From an uncultured Saprospiraceae bacterium (GTDB taxonomy: Bacteria > Bacteroidota > Bacteroidia > Chitinophagales > Saprospiraceae), in NCBI GenBank assembly GCA_938028705.1, contig CALIZI010000111.1:1-52996 (forward strand): 52,996 bases of DNA, in the 5' to 3' direction. The notes under the pieces were generated by a model. That model was not told where the DNA came from. It saw nothing but the letters and a program-made list of their open reading frames with translations, and made no database searches. Shown one piece after another: positions 16,001-26,504 of this stretch; the stretch's first letter is position 1, and every line of letters begins with the position of its first letter. The translations under genes were made by a program, and so were the position numbers.

Positions 16001-19000
16001 CCAATAGCAAATGCAACAGACCTAACAGGCACGCCCGACATCTGGGCATTGCTAACAGACGGCACGACTAACTGCGAACAAGAAATAGACCTCAATTACC
16101 AATTGGATTATAGCCCTGCAATTACTTGTCCGGCTGATATTACTGTTAATAATGACCCCGATACCTGCGGTGCTTTTATTAATATTCCATTAGCTACTAT
16201 AATGGATGATAGTCTTTCACTTTTGCCGGATGTTCAAAATATACAATTAGATTATATCGCGGGAGGAACAGCATTAAGATTTGATTTTTCGACTGCCAAT
16301 ATAGACCTGACACAACCTGCCAAATTAAGCGTTACAGCCTTTGGAGATTTAAATCTATCAAGCGAATATTATGACATTCTTGATGAAAATGGAGTTTCAC
16401 TAACACTACTAAATGGCTTATTCTGTCAGGAAAATGTATTTACTTATGTTATTCCTGCGAGTGACATTAACACTTATGCTGCGGATAGCACGATTACTTT
16501 TACGGCTACGCCGACCTTTGCTGTCGGCGCAGATTGTGTGAGCAATTATGTAGAAATGGAATTATCCTATACATCACTCACTGAGTCATATATCGCCATT
16601 AGCAATGATTATAATAATGGTGGTGCAGATGCTTCGGGATATTATTTGCCCGGCACAACTACGGTGATATATACTAGCACTGATGGTTGTGGCAATACGG
16701 ATACTTGTAGTATTGATATTACCGTCAATCAGGAAATTTTTGAAGGTGAAGATTTTAACTTTTCAGCTTGTGGAGATTTGATGAATTATGACCTCACACA
16801 GTGGAATACTAATTTGGGAGGAAGTATGGGAAGTTCTACCGTTTGGTACAACGGTCAACCTTCGGGCAACGGTACAGATATTAGCCCAACAGCAAATGCT
16901 ACAGACCTATCAGGAATGCCCGACCTTTGGGTATTGGCTACGGATAATAACGGTTGTCCGCAAGAAATAGATGTTACTTACCAATTCGATTTCCCGCCTG
17001 TCATTACTTGTCCGACTTCTATTACTGTCAATAACGACCCTGACACCTGCGGTGCTTTTATTAATATTCCATTAGCTACCGTAGCCGACGACAGCATTAC
17101 GCTTTTGGCAGATATGCAAAATATACAATTGGATTTTCTGGGTGCAGGAGTAGCACTACAATTTGATTTTATAGCTACCGATATAGACCTTACACAATCC
17201 GTCAATTTAAGTATGACAGCAGTTGGAGATTTGAATATTTCCGCTGAATATTATGATATTTTTGATGAAAATGGACTTGCAATACAACGAATAACCGGCT
17301 TGTTGTGTCAGGAAAATGTATTTACCTATACTATTCCTCCAAGCGATATTAGCACATTCTCTGCGGATAGTATAATTACTTTTACAGCCATACCGTCCTC
17401 CGGAGTGGATTTTGGTCAATGCACTGACAATTATGTGGAAATGCAATTATCCTACACATCATCATCCGGCGGATCTTATATAGCCATTAGCAATGATTAT
17501 AATAATGGTGGTGCAGACGCTTCGGGATATTACCTGCCCGGCACAACTAGGGTGACTTACACAGTCATTGATGGTTGTGGAAATGTCGAAACTTGCAGCA
17601 TTGATGTTACCGTCAATCAGGAAATTTTTGAAGGTGAAGATTTTAATTTTTCAGTTTGTAATAATTTTTCAAATTATGACCTCACACAGTGGAATACCTT
17701 TTTTAGTGGTAATATAGACACTACTTTGGCTAGCGCAAATGTCGCTTGGTATGACGGACAACCCTCAGCTAACGGTACGGACATTACACCCTCAGCGAAT
17801 GCCATAGACCTCAACACCATGCCCGACCTTTGGGTATTGGTAACAGACAAAGCCAGCAATTGTCCACAAGAAATAGATGTCATTTACCAATTCGATTTTC
17901 CGCCTGTCATTACTTGTCCGACTTCTATTACCGTCAATAATGACCCCGATACCTGCGGTGCTTTTATTAATATTCCATTAGCTACCGTAGCCGACGACAG
18001 CATTGCGCTTTTGCCGGATATGCAAAATATACAATTGGATTTTCTGGGTGCAGGAGTAGCACTACAATTTGATTTTGTAACTGCCGAAATAGACCTGACA
18101 CAACCTGTCAATTTAAGTATTACAGTAGTTGGAGATTTAGACCTATCAATTGAATATTATGATATTATTGATGAAAACGGAACTCCAATAGGGCAAGTAA
18201 ACGGCATATTATGTCAGGAAAATGTATTTACTTATACCATTCCTACAAGTGATATTAATGCCTTTGCTGCGGATAGTACAATTACTTTTACAGCCATACC
18301 GTCCTCCGAAGTGGATTTTGGTCAATGCACTGACAATTATGTGGAAATGGAATTATCCTATACATCACTCGCCGAATCATACATAAGCATTAGCAATGAT
18401 TATAATAATGGCGGTGCAGACGCTTCAGGATATTACCTGCCCGGCACTACTAGGGTGACTTACACAGTCATTGACGGTTGTGGCGGTACCGATACTTGCA
18501 GCATTGACATTACCGTAAATCAGGATACTTTGTCGGGTGAAAATTTTAATTTTTCTGCCTGTAATAATTTTTCAAATTATGACCTCACACAATGGGATGC
18601 TTTTTTTGGTGCTAATACAGACCCCAATTTGGCTACTGCGAATGTCAATTGGTATAATGGTCAGCCTTCGACTAATGGTACGGACATTACACCAACAGCG
18701 AATGACATAGACCTCAACACCATACCCGACCTCTGGGTATTGGTGACAGATAATGCAACAGGTTGCATACAGGAAATAGACGTTACTTACCAATTCGATT
18801 TCCCGCCCGTCATTACTTGTCCGGCTTCCATGACCGTCAATAATGACCCTGATACCTGCGGTGCTTTTGTCAATATTCCGTTGGCTACTATAATGGACGA
18901 CAGCATTACACTTTTGCCCGCTGTACAAACTATACGATTGGATTATATCGCAACAGTAGTACCACTACAATTTGATTTTACGACTGCCAATATAGACCTC

Positions 19001-22000
19001 ACACAGCCTGTCAACCTAAGCGTGACAGCCTTTGGAGACTTAAATCTATCAAGCGAATATTATGACATTTTTGATGAAAATGGACTTGCAATAGAACGAC
19101 TAAACGGTTTCTTATGTCAGGAAAATATATTTGCCTACACCATTCCTACAAGTGATATTGATACATTTTCTGCGGATGGCACGATTACTTTTATAGCTAC
19201 ACCAAGCTTTTCTGTCGGGGCAGACTGTGCGAGTAATTATGTAGAAATGGAATTATCTTATACATCACTCGCCGAATCATATATAGTCATTAATAATAAT
19301 TATAATGAAGGTGGTGCAGATGCTTCGGGATATTATTTGCCGGGTACAACTACGGTAACTTACACCGTCATTGACGGCTGTGGCAATACCGATACTTGTA
19401 GTATTGATATTACTGTCAATCAGGAGATTTTTCAGGTAGAAGATTTCAACTTTTCGGCATGTGGCGATTTGGAAAATTATGACCTCACACAATGGGATGT
19501 CAATTTTGGTGGCAATATAGATACCACTTTGGCTACTGCAAACGTGGCTTGGTACTTCGGACAACCTTCTGCCGACGGCATGGATATTACCTCCGTAGCC
19601 AATGCCATAGACCTCATCAACACCACGCCCGACCTCTGGGTATTGGTAACAGACAAAGCCACCAATTGTCCGACGGAAATAGACATCACTTACCAATTCG
19701 ATTTTCCGCCCGTCATTACTTGTCCGGCTAATATTACGGTCAGTAATGACCCCGACACTTGCGGTGCTTTTATTAATATTCCATTAGCTACCGTAGCCGA
19801 CGACAGCATTACACTTTTGCCGGATATGCAAAATATACGATTGGATTATATCGGAACAGGAGTACCATTGCAATTTGATTTTATAGCTGCCAATATAGAC
19901 CTCACACAGCCTGTCAACCTAAACGTAATAGCTTATGGAGATTTGAATTTTTCCAGCGAATATTATGATATTACTGACGAAAATGGAACTTCTTTAACGC
20001 TGTTAAATGGTTCTTTATGTCAGGAAAATGTATTTACTTATGTTATTCCTACAAATGACTTCAACGCTTATGCTGCGGATAGTACGGTTACTTTTACCGC
20101 TACACCAAGCTTTTCTGTGGGAGCGGATTGTTCGAGTAATTATGTAGAAATAGAATTATCTTATACATCACTCACTGAGTCATATATCGCCATTAGCAAT
20201 GATTATAATAATGGCGGTGCAGATGCTTCGGGATATTATTTGCCCGGTACCACTACGGTGAGATACACTGTTACCGATGGTTGTGGCAATGTCGAGGTTT
20301 GTAGTGTTGATGTGACCGTCAATCAAGAGATTTTTCAGGCAGAAGATTTCAACTTTTCGGCATGTGGCAATTTGGAAAATTATGACCTCACACAATGGGA
20401 TGTCAATTTTAGTGGCAACATAGATACCACTTTGGCTACTGCAAACGTAGCTTGGTACTTCGGACAACCTTCTACCGACGGTGCAGATATTACCTCCGTA
20501 GCCAATGACATAGACCTTCTCAACACCACGCCCGACCTTTGGGTATTGGTAACAGACAAAGCTACCAATTGTCCGACGGAAATAGACATCACTTACCAAT
20601 TCGACTTTCCGCCTGTCATTACTTGTCCGGCTAATATTACGGTCAGTAATGACCCCGACACCTGTGGTGCTTTTATCAATATTCCATTAGTTACCGTAAC
20701 GGACGACAGTATTACGCCTTTGCCTATTATTCAAAATATACAATTGGATGCTCCGCAGGGGCAAGTATCACTACTATTTGATTTTGTAATTGAAAGTATA
20801 GACCTCTCACAACCTGTCAACCTAAGCGTTACGACAGTTGGAGATGTGGATAACATCGGTGAATATTATAGTCTTTCTGATGAAAATGGCGTTTTTATAA
20901 CAACATTAAGAGGCATCTTATGTCAGGAAAATGTATTTAATTACACCATTCCGCCAAGTGATATTAGTGCCTTTGCTGCGGATAATATCATTACTTTCAG
21001 AGCTTTGCGGACCGCTGCGGTAAATCCGAATTTTTGTACAGATAATTATGTAGCTATGGAATTATCTTATACATCATCCACATCCGGTGTATATACGACA
21101 ATTAGCAATGATTATAATGAAGGCGGTGCCGATGCTTCCGGCTTCTACCTGCCCGGTACGACTACCATCACTTATACCGTCATTGATGGCTGTGGAAATG
21201 TCGAAACTTGCAATATTGATGTAACCGTCGATCAGGAAATCACACGAGGTGAAGATGTCGATGTCATTGCTTGCGGAGATTTAACAGCTTATGATTTGAC
21301 TGAATGGAATATTTTTATCCCTGCGGATTCCATTAGCAATGATATGATTAGTTGGTACGACGGACAACCTTCCGCTGACGGTATAGACATTAGTGCTACG
21401 GCGAATGCTACCGACCTTACAGCAATGCCTGACCTATGGGCATTGATTTCGGATGGTGCGACTGCTTGTCTGGAAGAAATTAAGGTGAATTACACTTTAG
21501 ATACTGCGCCACAATTGGTTTGCCCGCCTGCCGTTGAGGTAGATGCCGATTCGAGTATATGTGGAGCAGAGGTGATGCTCGAAGCCCTTATCGTCATAGA
21601 CGATAGTCTCTTTACCCTGCCCGATACACAAACTATTTTAGACAATCAGGCATTTACGGGAGACACTTTGCAATTTGATTTTGACGCTACCAATATTGAT
21701 ACCTTACAAGACCTTACATTAGACATTATATCAACCGGCGATTTAGGATTTTCCAGTGAAAATTATAGTTTGTATGATGAAAATAATAATTTAATAGGAA
21801 CGATAGGGAATGGCATAGGAGGAGATTGTACATTAAAAACCGATCTTTTCACCATACCTGCTAATGATTTGGGAACATTGACCGCTGATGGTGTAATGAC
21901 ATTTATAGCTATTCCCACATCAGGTGTATCCCCAAGTTTTTGTAGTGCCAATACCGTAGAAATCACACTTTCTTACACATCATTGGTAGCGAGGTATTTC

Positions 22001-25000
22001 ACCGTTAGCAATGATTTTAATAATGGCGGTGCAGATGCTTCGGGTTTCTATCCTTCGGGTACTACTACCGTCACTTATACCGTTACGGATGGCTGTGGAA
22101 ATGTCAGTACATGCAATACCGATGTCACCGTCAATCAGGCAATAACAGAAGGTATATTTGACATCGTGACTGATGCAGATGTCGTTTGTACGGGAGGTTC
22201 TACCGAACTTTGTCTTGATTTGGGCAATGAAAACCACAATGGTACGGTAGCATGGACGGACGATATGGGCAACCTGATAGACACCACATTATGCGTCATC
22301 GTCACGCCTGCCACAGATACGACAAGCTATACGGCAGTCTATACTTTCCCGAATAGTTGTATTGATGTTTCACAAATCACCATTACGAATGTAGGTTCAA
22401 CTCCGCTTGAGTCAACGATATTAGACCTCAATATTTGTATTCCTGAGAATGTTACGTCGTATGACTTGACACAATATAATACAGCAGTTGCCGGAGACAA
22501 TGGATCGGTCAATTGGTACATTGGTCAGCCTTCTATGGGTGGTACAGACATTACACCACTTGCTGCTAATGTCAATCTCAATACGATTTCGGATGTATGG
22601 ATATTGGTTACGAATAACCTCACGAATTGTACACAGGAAATTAATTTTATATTTGAAATTGATCGTGCGCCTGTCATTACCTGTCCGGCTGCGATTACCG
22701 TCAATAACGATACTGACACTTGCGGTGCTTTTGTCAATATTCCGCTCGCTACGGTAACGGATGACAACCTCATTGCGATAGCAGACCAACAAACGATAAG
22801 ACAGGATTATATAGCACCCGGCACAGCTTTGCAGTTTGATTTTCCGACTACAAATATAGACCTGACACAGTCCATTGATATAAATATAAAGTTAGAAGGG
22901 TATTTAGGTGTCTTCAATTATTATTATGATATTTTTGATGAAAACAATAACTTACTATTGACCAATCTGGGCAATTCATTTTGTGTGCCGGAATTGTTTA
23001 CTTACACCATTTCTGTAAGTGACCTTAACGCTTATGCGGCTGATAGTATTATTACTTTTACAGCTACACCAACTACCTCTACTCCATCTTTTTGTAATGA
23101 GAATTATGCAGAAATAGAATTGTCTTATACAAACATTAATCCAATATATACAGCTATCAGTAATGATTATAATGATAATGGTGCGGATGCCTCCGGCTTC
23201 TATCTGCCCGGTACCACTACGGTGACTTATACCGCAGTTGATGGCTGTGGCAATACAGATACTTGTAGTGTGGATATTACGGTCAATCAGGCAATTGCAC
23301 AAGGCGAAGATATTGATATTGGGGTATGTGGAGATTTGATAAATTACGATTTGATGCAATGGAACACCTATTTTGGTGGCGCAATGGGTAGCCCGACTAT
23401 TACTTGGTACGATGGACAACCCTCCGTAAATGGAGACGACATCACGCCGACCTCCGATTCCATTGACCTCACCGCCATGCCTGATATATGGGCATTACTG
23501 GCCGATACAATCGGTTGTACCCAAGAAGTCAATCTGAATTATCAGATAGATTTTCCGCCTGTAATTACTTGTCCATTGGCGATTACCGTAGATGCTGCCC
23601 CCGGCGGATGTGGTGCTGATATTATCATTCCGCCTATTGCGGTAGCGGATGATAGTATTTCTTTATTTCCTGGTGAGCAATCTGTTTTTGTCAATTACAT
23701 TTCCTCTTTTCAAAACTTACAGTTTGATTTTGACGGTGCTAATATTGATATTTCACAGCCCGCTACGCTGACCATTACGGTGTATGGTGATTTAGGACTT
23801 ATTAGCGAATATTATGATATATATGATGAAAATATAAATTTTTTAGCCCGATTAGGAAACGACAATAGCGCGGATTGTGAGCCGGAAACCAGTACTTTTA
23901 CCATATCCTCTAATGATTTGGCAGGCTTTCTTGCAGACAATATCATCACATTCATAGCTGACCCTTCAAGTAGTGTAGATGCTTTTTGTAATACTAATGG
24001 AGTAGCTATGACGCTATCTTACACACCACGCGAATTACAATACGTCAGCATTATCAATGACTATAATAATAATGGTTCTGATGCTTCGGGCTATTATCCT
24101 TCGGGTACTACGCTCGTCACTTACCTTGCTACCGATGGTTGCGGTAATACGGATACTTGTACGCTAGAAGTCACAGTCAATCAAACTCCTCTTGCGGATT
24201 CGACTTTTACAGCAGATTATTGTGGTGACATAACAGCTATTGACCTGACCATATACGATGAAGTCTTGCAGACAGATACCAGTGATCTAGTTCGTTGGTT
24301 TATTGGTCAACCTTCTGCGGGTGGTACGGACATTACAGCTACGGCAAACTCTACCGACCTCAGTGCCATGCCCGACTTATGGGTAGAGATACTACAGGAT
24401 AGTTCGGGATGTAACATAGAGCGCGACATTGTATATCAACTTGATACGTCACCTGTATTTACCTCTTGTCCTGCCGATATTGTGGTAGATGCTATCCCCG
24501 GCGTATGCGGTGCTTTTGTGACGCTGCCATTCCCTGTGGTGGAAGATGATAGTATTACGGCACTGCCCCCCGGGCAAGCTATGGTCAGGAACTATACATT
24601 AAACGGACAAAGTTTGCAATTTGATTTTGACGGCACATTGATAGATTCCTCACAGCCCCTCACACTTACCGTCAATGCGATTGCAGAGTTAGGCAGTTCT
24701 TTTGAATATTTTGATATACTTGATGAAAATGGAAATCCCATTGGAAGAGTGGGCAATAACTTCTTCTCTGATTGTGTACTTGAGACGACGACCATTACGA
24801 TAGCTCCCGCTGATTTGGCAGCATTCCTCACAGACAATGTTATCACATTTGTAGCCGATCCCAGCTCCGGCGTAAGTCCTTTTTTCTGTATCAATCCACA
24901 AGTTGAAATGATTTTATCTTACACCTCACTTGGTGGAATACAATATTTTAATATTGAAAATGATTTTAATGTTTTTGGTGCCGATGCTTCCGGGCTGTAT

Positions 25001-26365
25001 CCTTCCGGCACTACATTAGTGACTTATGTAGCCACTGATGCTTGTGGAAATACCGATACTTGTCAGGTCAATGTTACGGTCAATCAAGACCCGCTAATGG
25101 GCATGTTGACGGCTGTTTCGGATGCTATTTGTCGCAATGATTCTACCACGATTTGTATAGACGAACCTTTGGCAGCGCAAATTATCTGGACAGATGATAT
25201 GGGGAATACCTTGCCCCAAACCGATATATGTATCAATGTTGCGCCCGATACCACGACCACTTATACGGCAAACTACCTTCCTGCCGATGGATGCAGCTAC
25301 ACAGCCATGACGACCGTACAGGTATATGAACTTATTGCCAATGACCCTATGCTGAGTTTCTGTCAGGATGAGGATATTTCAAATATTGATTTGACTCTAT
25401 ATGATGAAAGTGTCAGTCCGATAGACAGTGTAGATTGGTACGATGGCAACCCTACTGACGGCGGCGCATTTATATATCCTCCTACGGCAGTGGATTTGAA
25501 TATGATAGACGATTTGTGGGCTTTGGTTACCAGTGACATCGGTTGTACTGATGTGGTAAATGTCAGCGTATCTTTAGACCAAGGAGTAGCACCCGTAGGT
25601 GCAGCGGTTTGTTTTCCAATCGACACTGCCGACCTTGCAGAAATCGTTGTTGTCATACCGGAAAATTATCCGACACCGGAAAATTTGATGTATCGACTTG
25701 ACGATGGTGTATTTCAGAATGGCAATCGGTTTATGGTGAATAATCTGAGTTTTCATAATGTGACTATTATGGACATCACCACTGCTTGCAGCTACGATGT
25801 GGAAGTCAATTGCTTCTTGTTGCCTGTGGAACTGACCTTCCTTAGCGTACATTGTATTGATAATCAGTATGTACTGAATTGGGAGACTGCCACCGAATCG
25901 GAGGTCTTGGACTTTGTGGTTGAACGCTCGACGGATGGTGTCAATTTCAGCAACTTAGGTCAAGTCACTGCCGCAGGCAATTCGGACGTACCTCAATCGT
26001 ATCAATTCACTGACGAAACGGTACAAACAGGGCGTTACTATTATCGCTTACGCATTGTTGAAGCAGACGGTACGGCTACTTACTCGCCCGTAGAAGTGGC
26101 GGAATGTCTCGGAGCTAAATTTGATGCCTTCGATATTTTCCCCAACCCGACAGATGCTCAATTGAATATCATTTTTGAAAGTAATGATAATAAAATCATG
26201 AATTTCAAATTGACCGACGTACTCGGACGCATCATCATTGATGAAAATATCACACCTCAAGTTGGTTTGAATAATAAAATCATTGATATGACTGACTTAT
26301 CTTCTGCCGTATATTTTGTTATTGTCAATGACGGTATGGTGGTGAAGAAAGTCCTTAGAAAGTAA
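13028..26365 (+). CDS. Giant secreted metalloprotease/adhesin with split HYR repeats and T9SS sorting domain
   Basis: 4445 residues. A signal peptide (cleavage near 26) and a propeptide-like region precede a metzincin domain with zinc site HELGHLFGAFH (355-365) and Met-turn LIMDP (about 378-382), similar to reprolysin/ADAM-type peptidases. Then come a fibronectin III domain (about 432-520), a MAM/jelly-roll-like domain (about 603-772) and Ig-like segments. Ten units begin with the HYR-type CPxxITVxxDxxxCGA near residues 1031, 1326, 1627, 1928, 2229, 2530, 2831, 3216, 3512 and 3811. The C-terminus has an FN3-like segment and a type A T9SS domain (about 4369-4445: DIFPNPTDAQLNI, ending VVKKVLRK). 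It should be exported by Sec, then secreted and surface-anchored by T9SS. Likely roles are adhesion or prey/polymer attack; the substrate is unknown. Confidence 0.92.
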   Translation: MNNHYFYNTTLSTFLFILIFTQFSYGQKNTRIPTFEGKIVTDVSKNQLKQNFNRQEVFELPTRELSALVQGKSTTQFELKLGDSHQWKITLFDSNLHAENYITRVMTENGIVAMPQEANAVFKGYLNDDYDHEVRLTIAEGFIFGFVNTGAERYYIEPLKHHDKQANTDHFVLYKSEDIVPNEDAFCGVKDIDKERQEVAEYKQNTLACLEAELAQAADYSMYNKYGSVAALNLYMDGIMNVVATYYDDEFAEQIVILISERYIVACNGCDPWLGTSDYNIIFPDFHSWANSAEGFVTPHDMICLWTNRNIGSGGPSGAVGVVDDIGQVCNPRGSSTIFEDFSDVLFEMQIMATHELGHLFGAFHNYSFGCNVARDPLIMDPFVSPAVGWSTGAEACTLPGGGSVGAINAYVATITCLSSCVGVVCENTVIDSLNITSVSSNSISLTWNAVATNYEVRSRPYNTSAWTYTNATSATNETISGLSCSTPYEVQVRTDCGNGLFGPPRTTLTTTTGLNIDAVNTTNCGNGQYDLELVINTDNAPQGSSFDVIVDGNTSTQTYSGINPQAVLIPGLSADGRSGIIVSAGDTICQQSTTYDAPALECICSPIQVENFDNCSLPEGWTNVSTGDTIARWNFGPFTSGIGTGSGNFDGTCMAFFDDYAYDDNGGERMVLTSPLIDMTDYRNANLEFDYNFFTYHSGSFNVEIFDGTNWVNVLNETTFACGPWNNCTPPHADISIQQYANPDFQVAFTFDDGGDKQWFAAIDNFSICGNLDSCAAINPNFVICHGEELNYDLTQQDLTVNPLGATVTWYDGQPSTGTATMISPATSVDLTSVDLWASVLTANACTKETQITYKLSPDLSITNSIDTICAGATVQLCARASIPATAINWTDESGISIGTESCVNVTPSLTTTYNVAYTDILGCSHTLPTTVHVLTESLAPIVFDANFCESDDFMNYDLTQWDTYLGGDMGSSTIDWYNGQPSVGGIDITPIANATDLTGTPDIWALLTDGTTNCEQEIDLNYQLDYSPAITCPADITVNNDPDTCGAFINIPLATIMDDSLSLLPDVQNIQLDYIAGGTALRFDFSTANIDLTQPAKLSVTAFGDLNLSSEYYDILDENGVSLTLLNGLFCQENVFTYVIPASDINTYAADSTITFTATPTFAVGADCVSNYVEMELSYTSLTESYIAISNDYNNGGADASGYYLPGTTTVIYTSTDGCGNTDTCSIDITVNQEIFEGEDFNFSACGDLMNYDLTQWNTNLGGSMGSSTVWYNGQPSGNGTDISPTANATDLSGMPDLWVLATDNNGCPQEIDVTYQFDFPPVITCPTSITVNNDPDTCGAFINIPLATVADDSITLLADMQNIQLDFLGAGVALQFDFIATDIDLTQSVNLSMTAVGDLNISAEYYDIFDENGLAIQRITGLLCQENVFTYTIPPSDISTFSADSIITFTAIPSSGVDFGQCTDNYVEMQLSYTSSSGGSYIAISNDYNNGGADASGYYLPGTTRVTYTVIDGCGNVETCSIDVTVNQEIFEGEDFNFSVCNNFSNYDLTQWNTFFSGNIDTTLASANVAWYDGQPSANGTDITPSANAIDLNTMPDLWVLVTDKASNCPQEIDVIYQFDFPPVITCPTSITVNNDPDTCGAFINIPLATVADDSIALLPDMQNIQLDFLGAGVALQFDFVTAEIDLTQPVNLSITVVGDLDLSIEYYDIIDENGTPIGQVNGILCQENVFTYTIPTSDINAFAADSTITFTAIPSSEVDFGQCTDNYVEMELSYTSLAESYISISNDYNNGGADASGYYLPGTTRVTYTVIDGCGGTDTCSIDITVNQDTLSGENFNFSACNNFSNYDLTQWDAFFGANTDPNLATANVNWYNGQPSTNGTDITPTANDIDLNTIPDLWVLVTDNATGCIQEIDVTYQFDFPPVITCPASMTVNNDPDTCGAFVNIPLATIMDDSITLLPAVQTIRLDYIATVVPLQFDFTTANIDLTQPVNLSVTAFGDLNLSSEYYDIFDENGLAIERLNGFLCQENIFAYTIPTSDIDTFSADGTITFIATPSFSVGADCASNYVEMELSYTSLAESYIVINNNYNEGGADASGYYLPGTTTVTYTVIDGCGNTDTCSIDITVNQEIFQVEDFNFSACGDLENYDLTQWDVNFGGNIDTTLATANVAWYFGQPSADGMDITSVANAIDLINTTPDLWVLVTDKATNCPTEIDITYQFDFPPVITCPANITVSNDPDTCGAFINIPLATVADDSITLLPDMQNIRLDYIGTGVPLQFDFIAANIDLTQPVNLNVIAYGDLNFSSEYYDITDENGTSLTLLNGSLCQENVFTYVIPTNDFNAYAADSTVTFTATPSFSVGADCSSNYVEIELSYTSLTESYIAISNDYNNGGADASGYYLPGTTTVRYTVTDGCGNVEVCSVDVTVNQEIFQAEDFNFSACGNLENYDLTQWDVNFSGNIDTTLATANVAWYFGQPSTDGADITSVANDIDLLNTTPDLWVLVTDKATNCPTEIDITYQFDFPPVITCPANITVSNDPDTCGAFINIPLVTVTDDSITPLPIIQNIQLDAPQGQVSLLFDFVIESIDLSQPVNLSVTTVGDVDNIGEYYSLSDENGVFITTLRGILCQENVFNYTIPPSDISAFAADNIITFRALRTAAVNPNFCTDNYVAMELSYTSSTSGVYTTISNDYNEGGADASGFYLPGTTTITYTVIDGCGNVETCNIDVTVDQEITRGEDVDVIACGDLTAYDLTEWNIFIPADSISNDMISWYDGQPSADGIDISATANATDLTAMPDLWALISDGATACLEEIKVNYTLDTAPQLVCPPAVEVDADSSICGAEVMLEALIVIDDSLFTLPDTQTILDNQAFTGDTLQFDFDATNIDTLQDLTLDIISTGDLGFSSENYSLYDENNNLIGTIGNGIGGDCTLKTDLFTIPANDLGTLTADGVMTFIAIPTSGVSPSFCSANTVEITLSYTSLVARYFTVSNDFNNGGADASGFYPSGTTTVTYTVTDGCGNVSTCNTDVTVNQAITEGIFDIVTDADVVCTGGSTELCLDLGNENHNGTVAWTDDMGNLIDTTLCVIVTPATDTTSYTAVYTFPNSCIDVSQITITNVGSTPLESTILDLNICIPENVTSYDLTQYNTAVAGDNGSVNWYIGQPSMGGTDITPLAANVNLNTISDVWILVTNNLTNCTQEINFIFEIDRAPVITCPAAITVNNDTDTCGAFVNIPLATVTDDNLIAIADQQTIRQDYIAPGTALQFDFPTTNIDLTQSIDINIKLEGYLGVFNYYYDIFDENNNLLLTNLGNSFCVPELFTYTISVSDLNAYAADSIITFTATPTTSTPSFCNENYAEIELSYTNINPIYTAISNDYNDNGADASGFYLPGTTTVTYTAVDGCGNTDTCSVDITVNQAIAQGEDIDIGVCGDLINYDLMQWNTYFGGAMGSPTITWYDGQPSVNGDDITPTSDSIDLTAMPDIWALLADTIGCTQEVNLNYQIDFPPVITCPLAITVDAAPGGCGADIIIPPIAVADDSISLFPGEQSVFVNYISSFQNLQFDFDGANIDISQPATLTITVYGDLGLISEYYDIYDENINFLARLGNDNSADCEPETSTFTISSNDLAGFLADNIITFIADPSSSVDAFCNTNGVAMTLSYTPRELQYVSIINDYNNNGSDASGYYPSGTTLVTYLATDGCGNTDTCTLEVTVNQTPLADSTFTADYCGDITAIDLTIYDEVLQTDTSDLVRWFIGQPSAGGTDITATANSTDLSAMPDLWVEILQDSSGCNIERDIVYQLDTSPVFTSCPADIVVDAIPGVCGAFVTLPFPVVEDDSITALPPGQAMVRNYTLNGQSLQFDFDGTLIDSSQPLTLTVNAIAELGSSFEYFDILDENGNPIGRVGNNFFSDCVLETTTITIAPADLAAFLTDNVITFVADPSSGVSPFFCINPQVEMILSYTSLGGIQYFNIENDFNVFGADASGLYPSGTTLVTYVATDACGNTDTCQVNVTVNQDPLMGMLTAVSDAICRNDSTTICIDEPLAAQIIWTDDMGNTLPQTDICINVAPDTTTTYTANYLPADGCSYTAMTTVQVYELIANDPMLSFCQDEDISNIDLTLYDESVSPIDSVDWYDGNPTDGGAFIYPPTAVDLNMIDDLWALVTSDIGCTDVVNVSVSLDQGVAPVGAAVCFPIDTADLAEIVVVIPENYPTPENLMYRLDDGVFQNGNRFMVNNLSFHNVTIMDITTACSYDVEVNCFLLPVELTFLSVHCIDNQYVLNWETATESEVLDFVVERSTDGVNFSNLGQVTAAGNSDVPQSYQFTDETVQTGRYYYRLRIVEADGTATYSPVEVAECLGAKFDAFDIFPNPTDAQLNIIFESNDNKIMNFKLTDVLGRIIIDENITPQVGLNNKIIDMTDLSSAVYFVIVNDGMVVKKVLRK
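16120..25090 (+). repeat. Ten tandem about 300-codon repeats within the giant gene
   Basis: The start CATTACTTGTCC of units 2-6 falls at 17002, 17908, 18811, 19714 and 20617, spaced 906, 903, 903 and 903 bp. Unit 1 starts near 16120 and unit 7 near 21520. Units 8-10 begin near 22675, 23563 and 24460. Units 2-6 share long nearly identical stretches, for example around TGACCCCGATACCTGCGGTG. Units 7-10 are more diverged. This indicates recent amplification by whole-unit duplication or recombination. Confidence 0.9.
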
Positions 26366-26370
26366 GATGC

Positions 26371-26396
26371 CGTTAAAAAAGTTTTTTAACTTTTTT
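26371..26396 (+). terminator. Terminator after the giant gene
   Basis: GTTAAAAAAGTTTTTTAAC is a perfect palindrome followed by a run of T, 6 bases after the stop codon. A-T pairs only, so moderately stable. Confidence 0.5.
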
Positions 26397-26472
26397 GAAT
26401 AATAAATATCGAACAGGGAATATCGAATGTCGAAGTTTCGTAATTCCTTGTTCATTATTCGATATTCAAAAT
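26397..26472. repeat. ATATCGAACAAGGAAT word hairpin
   Basis: Left arm words GAATAATAAATATCGAACAG and GGAATATCGAATGTCGAA; right arm TTCCTTGTTCATTATTCGATATTC. The same word occurs at about 34265-34295 and 49130-49172. Confidence 0.7.
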
Positions 26473-26504
26473 AAAAAGGCTATCCGGTTTGGATAGCCTT
26501 TTTT
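26473..26504. terminator. Bidirectional terminator
   Basis: AAAAAGGCTATCC - GGTTT - GGATAGCCTTTTTT: a strong stem with T runs on both strands, between the convergent giant gene and XRE gene. Confidence 0.85.

Noticed and set aside
16120-25090. CRISPR or multiple insertion copies in the 900 bp repeats
   Set aside because: The repeats are in frame inside one uninterrupted 13.3 kb gene and encode protein domains.
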